A program made the translations under genes and the position numbers. Of a stretch of 64,000 nt of DNA, positions 1 to 12,328 are shown in pieces. The notes beneath the pieces are model-generated. The model had not been told where the DNA came from. It did not search any database and was given only the letters and a program-made list of their open reading frames with translations. The first letter of the stretch is position 1; each line of letters starts with the position of its first letter. The stretch spans positions 186,001-250,000 of the forward strand of contig CADCXA010000008.1 of assembly GCA_902806565.1 (NCBI GenBank), read 5' to 3'. The DNA is from Hypoxylon rubiginosum (Eukaryota; Ascomycota; Sordariomycetes; Xylariales; Hypoxylaceae).

Positions 1-1999
1 TAGGGATAGGGATAGGGAGATGGCTTCAGAGAGACTTGAGGTGATCCAACTGACGAAGTCTGTTGAAATGGCGAAAGACCCTGACTGCAGATATATGGTC
101 AAAGTCTAAGCTGTGCGTTCCTGCAGATCATCTCTTGACATGCATATTGTACAAGGGCAGTGACATATCAGGGGAAGGAATTCGAGTCCACACTGCAAGG
201 CCAGCATGACTGGCGATTGACTTTCGAGATCTCGATTCCTGGTAGGCTGGGAGAGGATGTACTATGTAGGGCTGAACAGTTGGCAGGTCTGGCAGGTCTG
301 GCAAGGCGGCCTACTAAACAAGGGGGTTTGGGCTAACCTTAACAGCGTGGCTAAGGTTCACAACCTTAAGCTTAAAGATGATACCTATAGTAGAAGCACG
401 TGACCAACTAACTCAACCGTCTAGCCTCGTCCATGTTAAAGCAACTTACCTAAGGTATCTTCCATTTTAATCCGCGTCTTCTATTACGTACTTCTGTTGG
501 GCACGCGTTCATGTGGTCACGTCTCGATTTCAAAGACGCGCTCCTCTCTTTAGCACCAGCGGGAGCCTTACTTCCGTTCTATTATTATTATTACACGAAA
601 AATACGTTTTTACAAATCCATTTCTATCCACAGCATTAGAATCCACAGTATTCACCAATGAAGCCTTGCTGGTGAACGTCACGTCTTATCGAGTGGCGTT
701 TCAACAAGACTATGTCACTAAGGAGACATGCGCGACAAGCGTTAGATCGTTCGGCCATGTCTACCTGGAGTACCTACTGATTAATACGGGAAGTGAATTC
801 AAGTTTTCATTGCCTTGCAGCCTTACCATATATAATCCCGAGTGTCGGGTTTATGCCTTATGAAGACTCTCCCTGAGTCTAACTTGGCCGACACAATACC
901 ACGAGTCTGCCAGTTTTGCAAGCAAAACCAAGTCTAGTGCGTCCTGCCTAACCGGAAGCTGAGGTCCCGTCCAATCATGAGGCATTCTGGCATTCTATAT
1001 CTATGGCGGTGGAATACTGGACGACGGTTGGGCACCTGTTTCCATACCAGGCACAAGGCAGCAATCCCCAATTTCACTAGGGCCTGAATCCTACTGTTGC
1101 CTGATGATATTCGATATCATGGGTAGGAACTTGGTAAATCAACACCACATCATCCGGGATTTCCTCATGTCGACTCAAAGTTCGCGGCGATGGTTTCGTC
1201 ATTCTTCGGGGATGCTGTCTTTTGCCAGTTGACGGCTAAACCATATCCTCCCAAGTGATGAGAGATCAAAGCGCCATGCGGCTCTTTTTTACCAGATGGC
1301 ATGAGCCGGGCGTCGGTCTGAGTGAGGGAGTAGTACTTACCGAGTTATCTAGCCGACAGCACTCCGCTCCTGACCGAGCGGCCACTTCCCTAAATCTTGT
1401 CATCGATAAGATTCAGATGACTCCATAAGTCGAAACACACTTATGGGATATTGGCGCGCAATGGATCGGAATGAGGCAACATGACAATTGAAGTTCATCG
1501 GCCGAGGGATCACCAAGGGCGGTTCCTGTAGTACGCCCTCCTCTTTCCTAGGTTGTGGCCTTACGACTCAACACAACTTCACAATCCAAGGAGCAATGCT
1601 GTGTCCAACCCTCAATTCCCATACGTGAGGTTTGAAGTCTTCCGAGGCATATCCTACGGGCATTTAGCCCTAACGCCAACTCGACTCGGTGAAAAGCCTC
1701 GACCGCAGCTGGATGCCTCACTTCGATTTCCTATTGGCGAATTGAGTGGTAAAGTCTCCTTGACGGTCCTTTGCACCGCCAATGATTAATGCAGAGGTCC
1801 AACGAATCGTCAGTAGAGAGTCCTTTTGTTTTGATCGTTTATGCTGTGGCTTTCTTCGGCATCGTTATGGCTACTCGAAGCCATCTCCATAGAGTAGACA
1901 CTACTCTGCTGCCTCACCTAGTGGCATCTGGTTGTGTTTGGGTTTGATCACGCGGCTGGCTGCTTAATATGCTGAGGGATGGGGAATTTGGCGCCAGTC
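1..1999. other. Intergenic, no gene seen
   Basis: No open frame here has fungal coding character and no splice-connected exons could be assembled. The first 17 bases are three TAGGGA-like units, close to but not identical with the TTAGGG telomere unit. A short frame at 513-863 has no recognisable domain and I do not call it a gene. Confidence 0.5.
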
Positions 2000-2480
2000 A
2001 ATTGGCCAACCGGCCTCATTGTGCAGGCGTCAATATAAATTCCTCTCATCCTGTCCCCTGTTGCCTTCTTGCTGCCTTCCCACTCCCCTTGTTATTGGCC
2101 TGCAGATAATAAGTATATTGACTTCGATAGCTCGAGATGACACGTTATCTGACAGCGATGATATTAGAAGTTCTTGCTCCTATGTACCACTGTCGACATC
2201 GAAGTTACACATGGTGTCGACTTAGTAAGGAAAGCTTCCAAGCTCATCCGAACATAGTGGCGATAGAACTTACGAATCTTACAAAGACCTCGATTTACTG
2301 TGCAAGTAAGAGACATGCACTCGGCAATATATTGAATATGGTCTCACCGACATGATGACCGAATCGATTTATTCGATGCTGGGATGTGGCAGAGGATTGT
2401 ACGACGTCAATGACATGTGTCTCGATTTATACGGTCTTTCTTTCTGATCAAGTACGTTGGCATCGACGATTATTCGAATG
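2000..2480 (+). pseudogene. Possible decayed coding fragments
   Basis: Several short open stretches on the plus strand in different frames look protein-like: around 2,120-2,225 a Ser/Asp-rich segment, and around 2,384-2,480 a 32-codon open run ending in the residues VRWHRRLFE and then a stop. They are separated by stops and frame changes, and no set of splice sites joins them cleanly. I do not recognise the family. They could be the 5' part of the relic seen at 3.4-4.04 kb or chance open frames. Confidence 0.2.
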
Positions 2481-3429
2481 AGTACTGCTCTTTAGCAGAG
2501 CATGAGATATGATGGGATCTTGAAAGGTCTACATTAGTGGCGCTCTTCTACCTAAGAAGCTTGAGTAGTGACGTGAGGATGCTCTTGATGGAAAAGGCGG
2601 TGAACCACTAGACACCACCAGATGGTGTCCGAGTCTGAGCAAGAGTATCTGTCGTGCCAATCACGTTGATCCAATTGCCAAGAACACCCCACCAGACCAA
2701 AAGTTGGGTTTGTCGTCGATGTTTTGCCGATACGCAGTGCGAATTGTGCTCGATAAATATCACTCCAGACTCTCACCGAAAAAAAAGAGAGCTGTCGTGT
2801 TACCTCAGCAAACGATATAGTAGGAGCACTGTGAGTATACGAGCCGCATGCCGGCGTTGTATCACACTTACAGCTATCCGTTTTTCATTTGCTTTAGACG
2901 TGCTGGACGTGTCATGCCAATTGAGGGCTTATGTCGCTCTATTCTAACTCGTAAGTGACAGCCACGACCCTTGGACCTCGGACCTTGGAGGGGATCACGC
3001 ATCTACCCGTGTAATGATAGAGATTGTCGTGCTGCATCTACAACCTTGTACTTGCGTCAATGCTTTGTTATATGCGGCTACCTACTCCGTGGCTGGTGGA
3101 GTGCCGCCTTGTACCGAGCCGAGCAAGCAGCCGGTTCCCATAGGAGGCAGAGACCGTGAGTGACTCATAGTTCCTACAGTATCAGTATGTGATGGCCTCA
3201 CGATTCCGTGATAGCGCGATCACTTCCTACATACACCTCCTACATACACCATATGCGAAGGTGTCCTCCGGCAGCCTAGCATCAAGTCTCAAGGATGAAG
3301 CTCCTCGCATATGTAAGAGCTGATCACCAGGTTGAATCATGACCAAGATCTCCCGCGGCGGAAGGGAATACTCGATAGGCAGATAGGGACCCCAACTACC
3401 GTCGTCAAGCGATACAGACAAGAATGCTA

Positions 3430-4043
3430 GGTGGTTGGCTCTTCATATCATACTACAGATATATATGCACGGATGTGGCTTGGTCGGCTGGATGACATGC
3501 ATCGTTGGCGCGGGAGAGGTTCACAAAAAGGGAGGTCCAGAATACACCTGGATACTCTTGGACATATTCGGAACCAATCAACTCGCATGTACTGGATGAA
3601 GATGAAATTTTTTTTGCCCCGTCCTCGCCTCGATTTGAAAAAGATCGCCGTCCTTGTCTGAACGGGCTTCCCTACCCGAGGAACCGTATCGTTCCGAGAC
3701 TGCCCATTTTCGCGAATGCCTCAAGTGGCGAGCTCAGCTCATGATAATTCGCGAACTTATCGCTCATCAATTCAAGGTCGTCTAATAGGAGGATCGAGTA
3801 TTATCGGAGGCATTGAGCGATGTCTCAAAGCTGCTATACCCCGCGGCCAGCAGGACTATCCGATCCGTACCTGGACAGTATATGCGCTTTTGAATCCCCT
3901 CACTTCCAAGGTTACCAGATGCGTTGGCTCCGAGTCTCGAGGCGTTCCTATTTATCAAACGCGAGCATGCTGTAACGCAAAGTCAAGAGCAACTCGGTGA
4001 TAAGATCTCGGGTTTTGTGCGAGGACCAATTGTCCTTACATAG
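3430..4043 (+). pseudogene. Decayed protein-coding gene, family not recognised
   Basis: From about 3,678 to 4,043 a single plus-strand frame reads as ordinary protein (for example FRECLKWRAQL, IRELIAHQFKVV, LEAFLFIKREHAV, LGDKISGFVRG). It is interrupted by TAA-TAG at 3,783-3,788 and TGA at 3,891-3,893, and ends in TAG at 4,041-4,043. Just upstream, at about 3,545-3,660, another frame reads protein-like (VLDEDEIFFAPSSPRFEKD) and would need a frameshift near 3,660 to join. No start codon or intron set restores one frame. I infer a relic gene, but I do not recognise the family; a spliced functional gene is not fully excluded. Confidence 0.4.
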
Positions 4044-5600
4044 GAACAAGCCCACTTGGGTTCTATCTGACTCTTAGAAGAGCGGACCAGTTTATGCCCG
4101 ATGGTGTAATGCTATCTATATTCGGCAGTATTGCAGCAGGAGTATATACACTCAGAATCCCGAGAGGAGGAGAGACGTAGGCAGAAGGAGGGAGAAAATA
4201 CTCAATGACTCTCCCGTCGTGGCTGGTGGGTACGATGCCGTCGGTCGAAGCTGGGCAGTCCTATGAGAGCTGGAGAGACGATGCTAGCTCTTAAACTCAT
4301 GCATGCGTCCTGCATACCCTATACCCTGATCGGGCCAGTCCAATGGCATCGTGGGATCTAAGTCCTCTAGAGCCAGGAATGGTGGAATGGGTAATGAGGT
4401 GGTGCGTTGGCGTCCCGTTTCTGCCTGCACCTCTTCTGCCGTCTGCCTGCTAGCAAGTAGCATTCCATAGACGGCACAAAAAGGACGCCATTGTCATCAT
4501 CATGGCCTGTTGCCGTAGAGACCCTTTTTCGTTACTATCCAATGCCTCTCGCTCTCTTCCTATTTCTAAGCCGGCTGAAGATTTCTACAAACGAACAAGT
4601 GACAAAAGCGAAAGTAATCCGGGTATAAACGACATTCGGACACAGTTCGCTTTTGAAGAGAGCCAGCCTACCGCCAACCTGCCAGCCAGCCTACCTTTGT
4701 ATATTCCCCGGCGCCTTATTGGTACCCAAGGCACGATTATACGCAATCAGGCATTAAAATCCCGGTACCTGATTAGACGAACTGAACCCTGAGTCCTTGA
4801 CAGCACTGCATCTCGTTTCTATCAGTGGATCTCGTTCTACTAGCTGTCCTTTCGCCGCCCACGAGGACGGACGCCTTCTCTTTTTTTTTTTCTGTCCCCG
4901 GGTTCTCCATCAACGTCCTGCACCCACTTACACACCCGCAGGCGTTGCCACTGGACCAGCTGTACTGTAAGCATAATTCGACCTATAGTGAACCTAGGGA
5001 TAACCACAGCCAACCAAAGGCCATTGTAGAACAATAGGATCTACACTTCCAGAACCAACCCATTGGCAACATTGGCGACATTGGCCACTACTGATAGTCG
5101 CTGAGATAAGTCAGCCCGGCAACTCCAGTGCTGGCAAGAAAAGAAGAAGAGCGTAACGTTTGTTGAGAAGAAACGATACAAGAATCCTCAAGAAACGAAA
5201 CATTGAACGTTGGACAAGGGGGTACCTGGCCCTGGGCGAACGCCTCTTATAGAGAAGAATGAACGGCAGCCATCAGTTGGACGAGGCGACATCACGATAG
5301 GCCACTATCGTAGTAACATCTTGATCGAGAAATAATCTTTTGTGGAATTTCTCTCGCCTTGCGGGACCACCCCACCGTTGGGTACCTACCGTTACCGTTT
5401 TATCTCGCTCTGAAATTTTCAAGGATCTAAACTCCGTCCCCGGCAAAACGACCTTCTGACGAGAAAGCCACCTGGGCCGTTGGGCAAGGGGGGGCATATT
5501 TTCGAAGCCCGCTAAGCCTTTTCTTCCCTTTCCATTGCGCAGGCGGAAAAAAAAGTAGTAAGGGAAAAAATAAAAATAAAGGTATTTTCCCCATTTTTTG
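4044..5600. other. Intergenic, no gene seen
   Basis: Short open frames occur on both strands (for example 4,502-4,792) but none has a domain, coding-like composition or splice partners. Nothing else stands out apart from short homopolymer runs. Confidence 0.5.
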
Positions 5601-7173
5601 CCTATCGATATATTACCGTATCGATAAAAACCGTCACTGCCGGGGACACCCCTCCTTCTCGTTGCTCAAGGCGACAACGGTCTTCCCTGTTAGATCCCAC
5701 GACAGTTCGGTGCTACCTCAGAACGACATTTACCCATTGGTTCTGCTTTCTCTTCTGCCATCCCGCCTTTCTTTTCCACTTCCATGCCCATGCCCACACC
5801 CACGCCCAATCCTGTCATCTACCATCTCTAGTCTTTCCGTTTCCCGTTGCACCGTTACTGTAGCTACCTATACAAGTAAGCTACCTCGAACAAGGGTGGG
5901 CTCATACAGATCTGTCAGTCTGTCAGTCTTGTCAGTCTGTAGTGTGGCTTTGCTTGAGGTCTTCTCTCACCTGCAGATACCCAGCAGATATCCAGATACA
6001 TATACTCAGATAGGTACTCAGAGTCTCAGATACCCAGAAAACCCACCTGCCTGCCTCAGGATACATCCATCCATCCATCCATCTATACATCTATACATCT
6101 ATACATCTATACATCTATACATCCATACATCCACAGGTGCGCACATTCTGCAATATATACATACACATTCACACACAATTCACATACTTCTCTCACACAT
6201 CTTCTCACTCACATGTGTGCATTAACCTAGCCTAACTTGTACGACAGTATAATACGTACACGTATCCTATAGCCACTTGCTAGAGTGAGTGTGTACATGT
6301 GAATCAGGGCCAGCCAGTGGTTACCCAGGTCTGGTACCTAACTTTGTACCTCACTCACTTCACTCACTTTACTCAACTTCGCCCAAAAGGGATCCCGCCC
6401 CTTAAGTACCTACGAGTCTCCTTCTATTATCAATTATCAACCCGGCAACACCCTTCTTTCCCGTTCCCATGCAGCATACCCGATTCTTGCTCTCCCAATG
6501 AAAAAATAAAGAAAAGAGAAAAATAAAAAGAAGAGTGGGAAGAAGAGAAGAAGAAGAAGAAAAAGACAAGTCGACAATTTCCTCATATCTATCTCCTGCA
6601 GGTCATTGCGAGTTGCTTAAACTGCATCTCTCAGTTGAAAACCAGACTTGCTCCTTTTTTCTTCTTATTTCCCCAACGAACCTCTTATTCTTATTACCTG
6701 ATCGAATCCATCCCGACCTTTTCTGACGCTACGAGTCTCGCAACGTCTGTTCGCGCGCGGATCCCCACTTGACCTACCTGGCTCGCTGGTCTACCGCTTG
6801 GCCTGTCTGACTGGATCTACTGGACCTACTGGACCTTACTTGAACCTGGGTCCCCATCTCATCTAAACTAACTAGTCTCCGTCTCCTTGCAGCCTGGCCT
6901 ACATCCTACATACAACATACATACATATTGCTTACTTTTTCCCTTTCCGACTCTTCGAAAAGCCTCGTCCACTTTACCATTATCAGCACTGTACAGTAGT
7001 CGTAGCCATAGTCACACGTACTGCCACGCATAACGCATTCGGAAACCCACTTGCGTTGGGTACCAGGACAGCTCCGCTCCGCCTTTTGAGGCCTATCGCC
7101 TCGACCCCTTCTCCTAACCCTGATCCAGTGACTGGATTCACTTATCAGGCCTAGCCGTCCACTGTCCCCCGGC
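5600..7173 (+). promoter_or_regulatory. Pyrimidine-rich leader/promoter region of the 7,174 gene
   Basis: This 1.6-kb stretch before the start at 7,174 is strongly C/T-rich on the plus strand, as is common for promoters and 5' UTRs of filamentous ascomycetes. It holds a CATC/TATACATC microsatellite and many short open frames that would be upstream ORFs if transcribed, including one frame of 187 codons at 5,662-6,225 made largely of Ser, Pro, Leu and repeat-derived His/Thr. Two TATCGATA-like palindromes sit at about 5,603-5,628. The transcription start cannot be placed from sequence. Confidence 0.4.
6061..6134. repeat. CATC / TATACATC microsatellite
   Basis: Tandem CATC units are followed by about five TATACATC units and then a few degenerate ones. 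The tract lies in the presumed leader of the gene starting at 7,174 and is likely to vary in length between strains. Confidence 0.9.
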
Positions 7174-8817
7174 ATGGCGAAGAAGTCTGCTCCTTCTGTT
7201 GCATACTTTGAGGAGGTAGACGACGAAGACCATATTGTTCCTGGCACCTCACCCAAATACGCCCGTTCTACTGCACATAGCAGCCCTTCTAAAGAAAAGC
7301 CCAACACCAGCAGATCGCGCAAAGATTCGAATCGTCGAGAATCGAGATCACCTCCTACCGCTCTCTCCGACTCCGACATCACCGAACCCCCTCTACCCTC
7401 TAGGAGGGATTCTACAAAGCTCAAGATGAAGGAAGACAAGAAGCGCTCGTCCCTCGTCGTCAAGCAGCGTCCTGCTGCTCGAACGCGTAATACAGCACCG
7501 CCGCCGTCGTCACGAATTTCCGACGAGTCGTCCTACTACGGGGTTCACCCAAACCAGACTCTCGCAACAGCATCATCTTCAAGGCCTCGTGCTCGCACCA
7601 GGCCCGAGTCGTACTATGGCCAGCGTCCGCCCCTATCGACGTCGGCTTTTGCTCATCAACATCCACAACCGTCGCCCTTCCCTCCTCCGTCATTCCCTCC
7701 TGCTCAGTGGATGGGACCTCCTCCGCCTCCAATGGCACACGCACTAGTTCATCAACCTATCCCGTCTCCTCCGTATGCGGATTTCAACCCTCCCCCAAGA
7801 GACCTAGCTTCTCGATTCCGACGCCCCCAATCGGCAATGGGATTTCATCAGCCTTCCAAGCCTCATGACTACGAGCCACCGTCTAAAGAGAAGGCTCTTA
7901 CTCGAAGGACCTCTTCGGCGAGGAAGACAAGCAAGGAGCATGAAGACACGCAGCGGATGCCGCCTCCTCCCCGACCGGCTTCTACGCAGCCAAACCGGTT
8001 GGTCATCCGTCCAACCCCACAGCGCACTGCTACGAGGAGGAAATCTGTCGGGTTTGAGGACGATGACCTAGACGACGAGTCTACCATGTTAAAGGCCGTG
8101 GCTCGGCGTGAGGTAGAATACGGTTCCGGTGCCCTTCCTACTCGGCCGAGGCGTCGGGGCAGCTTCGATGGGGAATCGAACTACGATATGGTTAACCCTT
8201 ACGAGATTGAGCCAGCATCGCGCGGCCGGCGAAATTCATACTACAACTTTGAAGACAAGGTACGCGATGCTTCTCGATACCAGGATGACGTTGCCGGTGG
8301 TACCGTCCCTCCACTTACGGCCGAGGCTCTCCGGCGGGTGAAGAACGGAGGCAGTAGTCGGTCGACTCGCAGCAGCGCAAGCCGTGACGAAAGCGATTAC
8401 AAACAGTCTGCAACGACACGGACTACGAGGTCCAGCGATGGAGATGATGATATTACGATCAAACTTCCCATTGGTGCCGTCATTGAAGTCGGGAACACCA
8501 AGATCCATTGTAGGGATGGCGGTGACATCAACATTGGCCGTAATAACGGAGCTTCCCGCGGAGGTAGTGACCATACAACCAACTATAGCGACGACCGCAA
8601 GAGCCGAGTGGAACGACCAGTAGCGCGGACTCGGGCTAGCTCGCAGGCTGGCTCATATTCCCGGACGAGGCAGATGGCACCGCAGACGGCACCGCCTATG
8701 TATGCCCCTCCCAATAGTTACTACGACGACCACTATCGCGATGGTCGTTACGCACCTGAGGGGATCTTGGACTACGACGAGTATGAAGAAGACGAGGACG
8801 AGTATTTTCTTGCTTGA
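7174..8817 (+). CDS. Conserved-type fungal protein, largely disordered (547 aa)
   Basis: This is a single uninterrupted exon from ATG at 7,174 to TGA. I do not recognise a named family. The product starts MAKKSAPSVAYFEEVDDEDH and is mostly low-complexity: Ser/Arg/Lys-rich at residues 20-130, Pro-rich at about 165-215, then Arg/Ser/Asp-rich to an acidic Tyr/Glu/Asp C-terminus. The only segment that looks folded is at residues 425-460, where ITIKLPIGAVIEVG and IHCRDGGDINIG suggest a short beta-rich module. There is no signal peptide or membrane segment. An intrinsically disordered nuclear or cytoplasmic scaffold is possible but is inference. Gene reality is well supported by length, codon-like composition and the pyrimidine-rich leader; function is unknown. 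Confidence 0.8.
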   Translation: MAKKSAPSVAYFEEVDDEDHIVPGTSPKYARSTAHSSPSKEKPNTSRSRKDSNRRESRSPPTALSDSDITEPPLPSRRDSTKLKMKEDKKRSSLVVKQRPAARTRNTAPPPSSRISDESSYYGVHPNQTLATASSSRPRARTRPESYYGQRPPLSTSAFAHQHPQPSPFPPPSFPPAQWMGPPPPPMAHALVHQPIPSPPYADFNPPPRDLASRFRRPQSAMGFHQPSKPHDYEPPSKEKALTRRTSSARKTSKEHEDTQRMPPPPRPASTQPNRLVIRPTPQRTATRRKSVGFEDDDLDDESTMLKAVARREVEYGSGALPTRPRRRGSFDGESNYDMVNPYEIEPASRGRRNSYYNFEDKVRDASRYQDDVAGGTVPPLTAEALRRVKNGGSSRSTRSSASRDESDYKQSATTRTTRSSDGDDDITIKLPIGAVIEVGNTKIHCRDGGDINIGRNNGASRGGSDHTTNYSDDRKSRVERPVARTRASSQAGSYSRTRQMAPQTAPPMYAPPNSYYDDHYRDGRYAPEGILDYDEYEEDEDEYFLA

Positions 8818-8839
8818 GTCAGGCCACCGAGTCGAAAGC

Positions 8840-8845
8840 AATAAA
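8840..8845 (+). terminator. Possible polyadenylation signal AATAAA
   Basis: AATAAA lies 23 bp after the stop codon of the upstream 547-residue gene, followed by T-rich sequence. This is the usual kind of position for a 3'-end signal in this group, although fungal signals are loose. Confidence 0.35.
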
Positions 8846-11800
8846 ATTTACTACGTTTTGATTCAATCTTTTAAACGGAGCGGCACAATCTACTTTTTGT
8901 CATCTACGTTTGGATATTCTAGCTTGTTATGCGATCTTTTCTCATACCGTTATATGCTTGGCATCATGCCTTTTTTTTCGTCGATCTGACCTGCTTCGTT
9001 ACCGAAAAAGAAAAAGGACGAAAAAGGAAGACCCAGATACCCAAAATGGATTATTAAAAGACTCGGCCGGATGGGAACGCCTACATGATCCCTTTGTGTC
9101 AGATTTTCCGTGGTTGGTGGGAATTTTTTCTTCTTGAATTATCAACCCATGTATACGAGGACATGAGTGGACGAGGAATGAACTACGGGTCGGGATATGG
9201 AACTTTTCAAGAGTAGGGAGGATGGATGTATAAGGTGGCTGTGTGATAGTGGGTTGAGCGGCGTGTTGGCTTACGTTCTAATCTCACAAGAGCTTTGAAT
9301 CCTGTCGACCCAATTGGGGCAATGGGGTCAAACGGATGTTCTATTTTTGTCTTTTCTACACAGAGATTGGCCGTGCCATGCTGTTGTGCGATACCCTTTG
9401 TGCTTTGAAGCCGAGCCATTCGCATTCACATGGCGTAAGAGTTGGACTGATAGAAATCTAATCTGCTCGGCAAATGAAGTTCGCGCTTCTGTTGGCAGCG
9501 GGAATGTTGATTACATTATTATTATTTGCGAGAAAGGAGAGAGACGTTGCCGTCTTCCCTTTTTCGGTAACGGAGTTATTTCAATTGGACGATAGACTCG
9601 AGCAGTCAGGAATTTGTTTCCTTGTATCCTCTACTCGGCTGGTGTGGCCCTACTTTACTCGAGCTGTGCGATGCGAGGGGGGAAGAGGGACAAGGTATGA
9701 TCGATTCGTCTGATTCCCCCTTCGTGGTAGAGCTTCTCGCCTGGTTTGAAGGTTTCACTGGTGGAAGGTCAACACGCGGAGGGATTCGTCATAATGGGCA
9801 CGACCTTGGACGAGAACATCTCGCCCTTGGGTTTTTCCTTAGTTGAAGGTGTCCCATTTATTATCGATCTATAGATAGGTACCATATAGCCAAAGTCTAT
9901 GGTGATGGATAGGGTGACGATGGAGGTATCTAGGCGAATTAGGATATTCCCCCTTTTTTCCTTCCAGCGAAAAAAAACTGCTTCAGCCTTCATTCTTCTC
10001 ATTATTTACCATCTGTGATATGTGAATGACTCTGCCTTACGTATATGCTACAAGACCCTGTATTGCCGGACACAACTGACGACGACCATGACCATGTGCT
10101 TACATAGCGTGTGCGACCGCGAGAGAATCGCCTTCTATCAGCTCATCTCGAAGCTGCTGCCGGACAAACGCAGGGCTGGCAGGGTTTCCCCACGCAGAGT
10201 CCATGCAGATCGTGCCACGTCTCGCTCTGTGTGAAACAGGGGACTAAACTCGACACGGTAGCATGCGCTCGCCACTTATCGACAGCTTCGGTAGTAAGTT
10301 GACGTACGTATCATCATCCATCTTCGTCTTTTAATAAATCGCGCCTCGGTTCGAATCCGGCAGCCAGTCGCGCGAGTTAGGGGACGATCCAATACCTACC
10401 AAAACTACCGGCAGTATTAACTACTTACCTAACCTAAGCACCCAAGGTACGGACGGACCTGAGCTGCTTTTGCTGCAGATGGGATTTGTGGGATTGGGGC
10501 GTGGTTCGTTTCATCCAGCTGCTTTCGGGTTGGCGATGCTATCTATGGATGTGGATCCGGGGTTCTGGTTTTCCTACCGAACCTCCTCCCCGTATACCAG
10601 ATCTCTTCTCTACTGGCCCGCGCTCTAGCAGATGGAGAAGACCGGCGGCAAGGTAGCACGTAGTCATTGGGGATCTTCTTTTTCTCGTCGCTATGCCGTG
10701 TGCTTCCAAACAAGAAACGGTGCCATGAATATGCCGTAACGTGAATCCGTAACGATCTTCTCCTAGATACTTACGTGCTACAATACAACTATACCTACAC
10801 GAGCTTACCTTGCTGCGACCATAACTGGCCGCCTAAGCAAAGAGCTTGGTCGTCGTTTCAGCTTAGGGGAACAGCTCGAACTGAGCTAACCGCCCGTTCC
10901 GAGCTGCCGGAAACGCGTCCAGACTGGTGGTAACTTGACAGCTTGACAAGTCAGCGGTTAAGGGGGGTAGGGGTCCTGTGGCGGATTTTGAGTGCTCGCA
11001 TAAGTAGATCTTTATCGATTAAACCTGACTTCTATTCTAATATCTTGTCTCTGGCTTAGGGATGGTCGAATGTGAAACACAAATACCAACCTGCCTATCC
11101 CCTCTTCTCCTTTCTTTCCGCCCATCACCTACCAAACCTACCTAGGCACATTACATTACATGTGCCATCAGTCATCTCGAGCTTATTATTACTGCTTAAT
11201 GACGATGGCCAGATGGCATCTGACGGTGGTATGGTAGGGGGGGGAGCAAAGAGGTTATGATATTAAATTTGATGGCGAGTCGAGCGGCTACCGATACCAA
11301 TCGAGTTTTGTCAGAAGAAAAAAAAGGGGCCCAACTGGAACAGTTCCGGAGTTCTCTGGCCCCCTTCTTACTTTGCCCTTTTTTCTTGCCCTCTCTACGC
11401 GTCCCCCTTCGTCCCCTTCGCATGACGAACCAATCCCTTTAATCTGTCGTGACCAGCTCACACGTACGATTGGTAATCGCTTGGCGCTAATATCCGAGCG
11501 TACTTCGATTCGAGCTTCGGCAGTAGATGCTTCGCCAATGGCTGCTAAGTCGCGTTGCGATTGGTAGTCCAAGTTGCAATCCTCTCCGAGATGTCGAGTC
11601 GAGTAGCACTCTTTTTGTTCCGGGTCATTGTAAATGGCGAAGGGGTAATATGAGGATTGAGGATGGTTGTGATGAAGTGATGAAGTGTGCTGTAAGCTAG
11701 AGGTACCTTAGGTACCTAACGGTAGCCATTCACGGCCCCGCAAGTCGGTTCGGGGACGTCTGAGCATCTAAAACAAGCACCTAACTAGGCCCCACCATCC

Positions 11801-12328
11801 GCTTTAGGAAGTAATTAAATGGAAATTCGTACTATGTAGCTTCGTGCTCCACCAATTAGTACAGGTTTATCGATAGGCTTACAGTAGGGTCTCAGCTCTT
11901 CAGGTTGCCCGGTCAATTGGGAATTGTTGACTTTTGACATCATCTACCAACCTCCCCAGCCACGAATTTCCTGCAAACGGGGCTGTGAGCCATAGAAACC
12001 ACCGGACAACCAGTTTCGTTGCAACGGCCCAGACTTTTCCCAATATCCTTCCTGCAACAATCAAACAGATCTCGATTTGTCACGATATCAACAACTTTCT
12101 AAGGTGCATGCATTGAGCCAACACCTTGTAACAAACTCATACATACCCAATTCTATCGGGAGAGTGATACTAGTTGGTCAGATAGATTCACCGTCCAATA
12201 TCCACTTGGCTGGTTTTTCCAGCAAAACACCAGCCGAGGTCTAACCAGCCTGACACAACTAATCTATCATCTCATTCCAAACGACACCATTCCATCTTCA
12301 ATACACGCACACCTAACAGGCCGTCAAT
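8846..12328. other. Long intergenic region, no gene seen
   Basis: About 3.5 kb without a supportable gene. Open frames up to about 100 codons occur on both strands but lack domains and coding composition. The spacer holds short T- and A-runs, a palindromic AGGTACCTTAGGTACCTA word at about 11,700-11,718, and TTATCGAT words at about 11,009 and 11,866. A GGTTCGAATCC string near 10,350 imitates a tRNA T-arm but no tRNA fold is present. The last 400 bp, rich in C and A, are probably the promoter and leader of the gene at 12,329. Confidence 0.5.

Noticed and set aside
5662..6225. 187-codon open frame
   Set aside because: Composition follows the pyrimidine-rich leader and the CATC microsatellite; no domain and no splice partner.
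10330..10375. GGTTCGAATCCGGC string resembling a tRNA T-arm
   Set aside because: Only four of five T-stem pairs form and no matching acceptor, D or anticodon arm lies 70-90 bp upstream.
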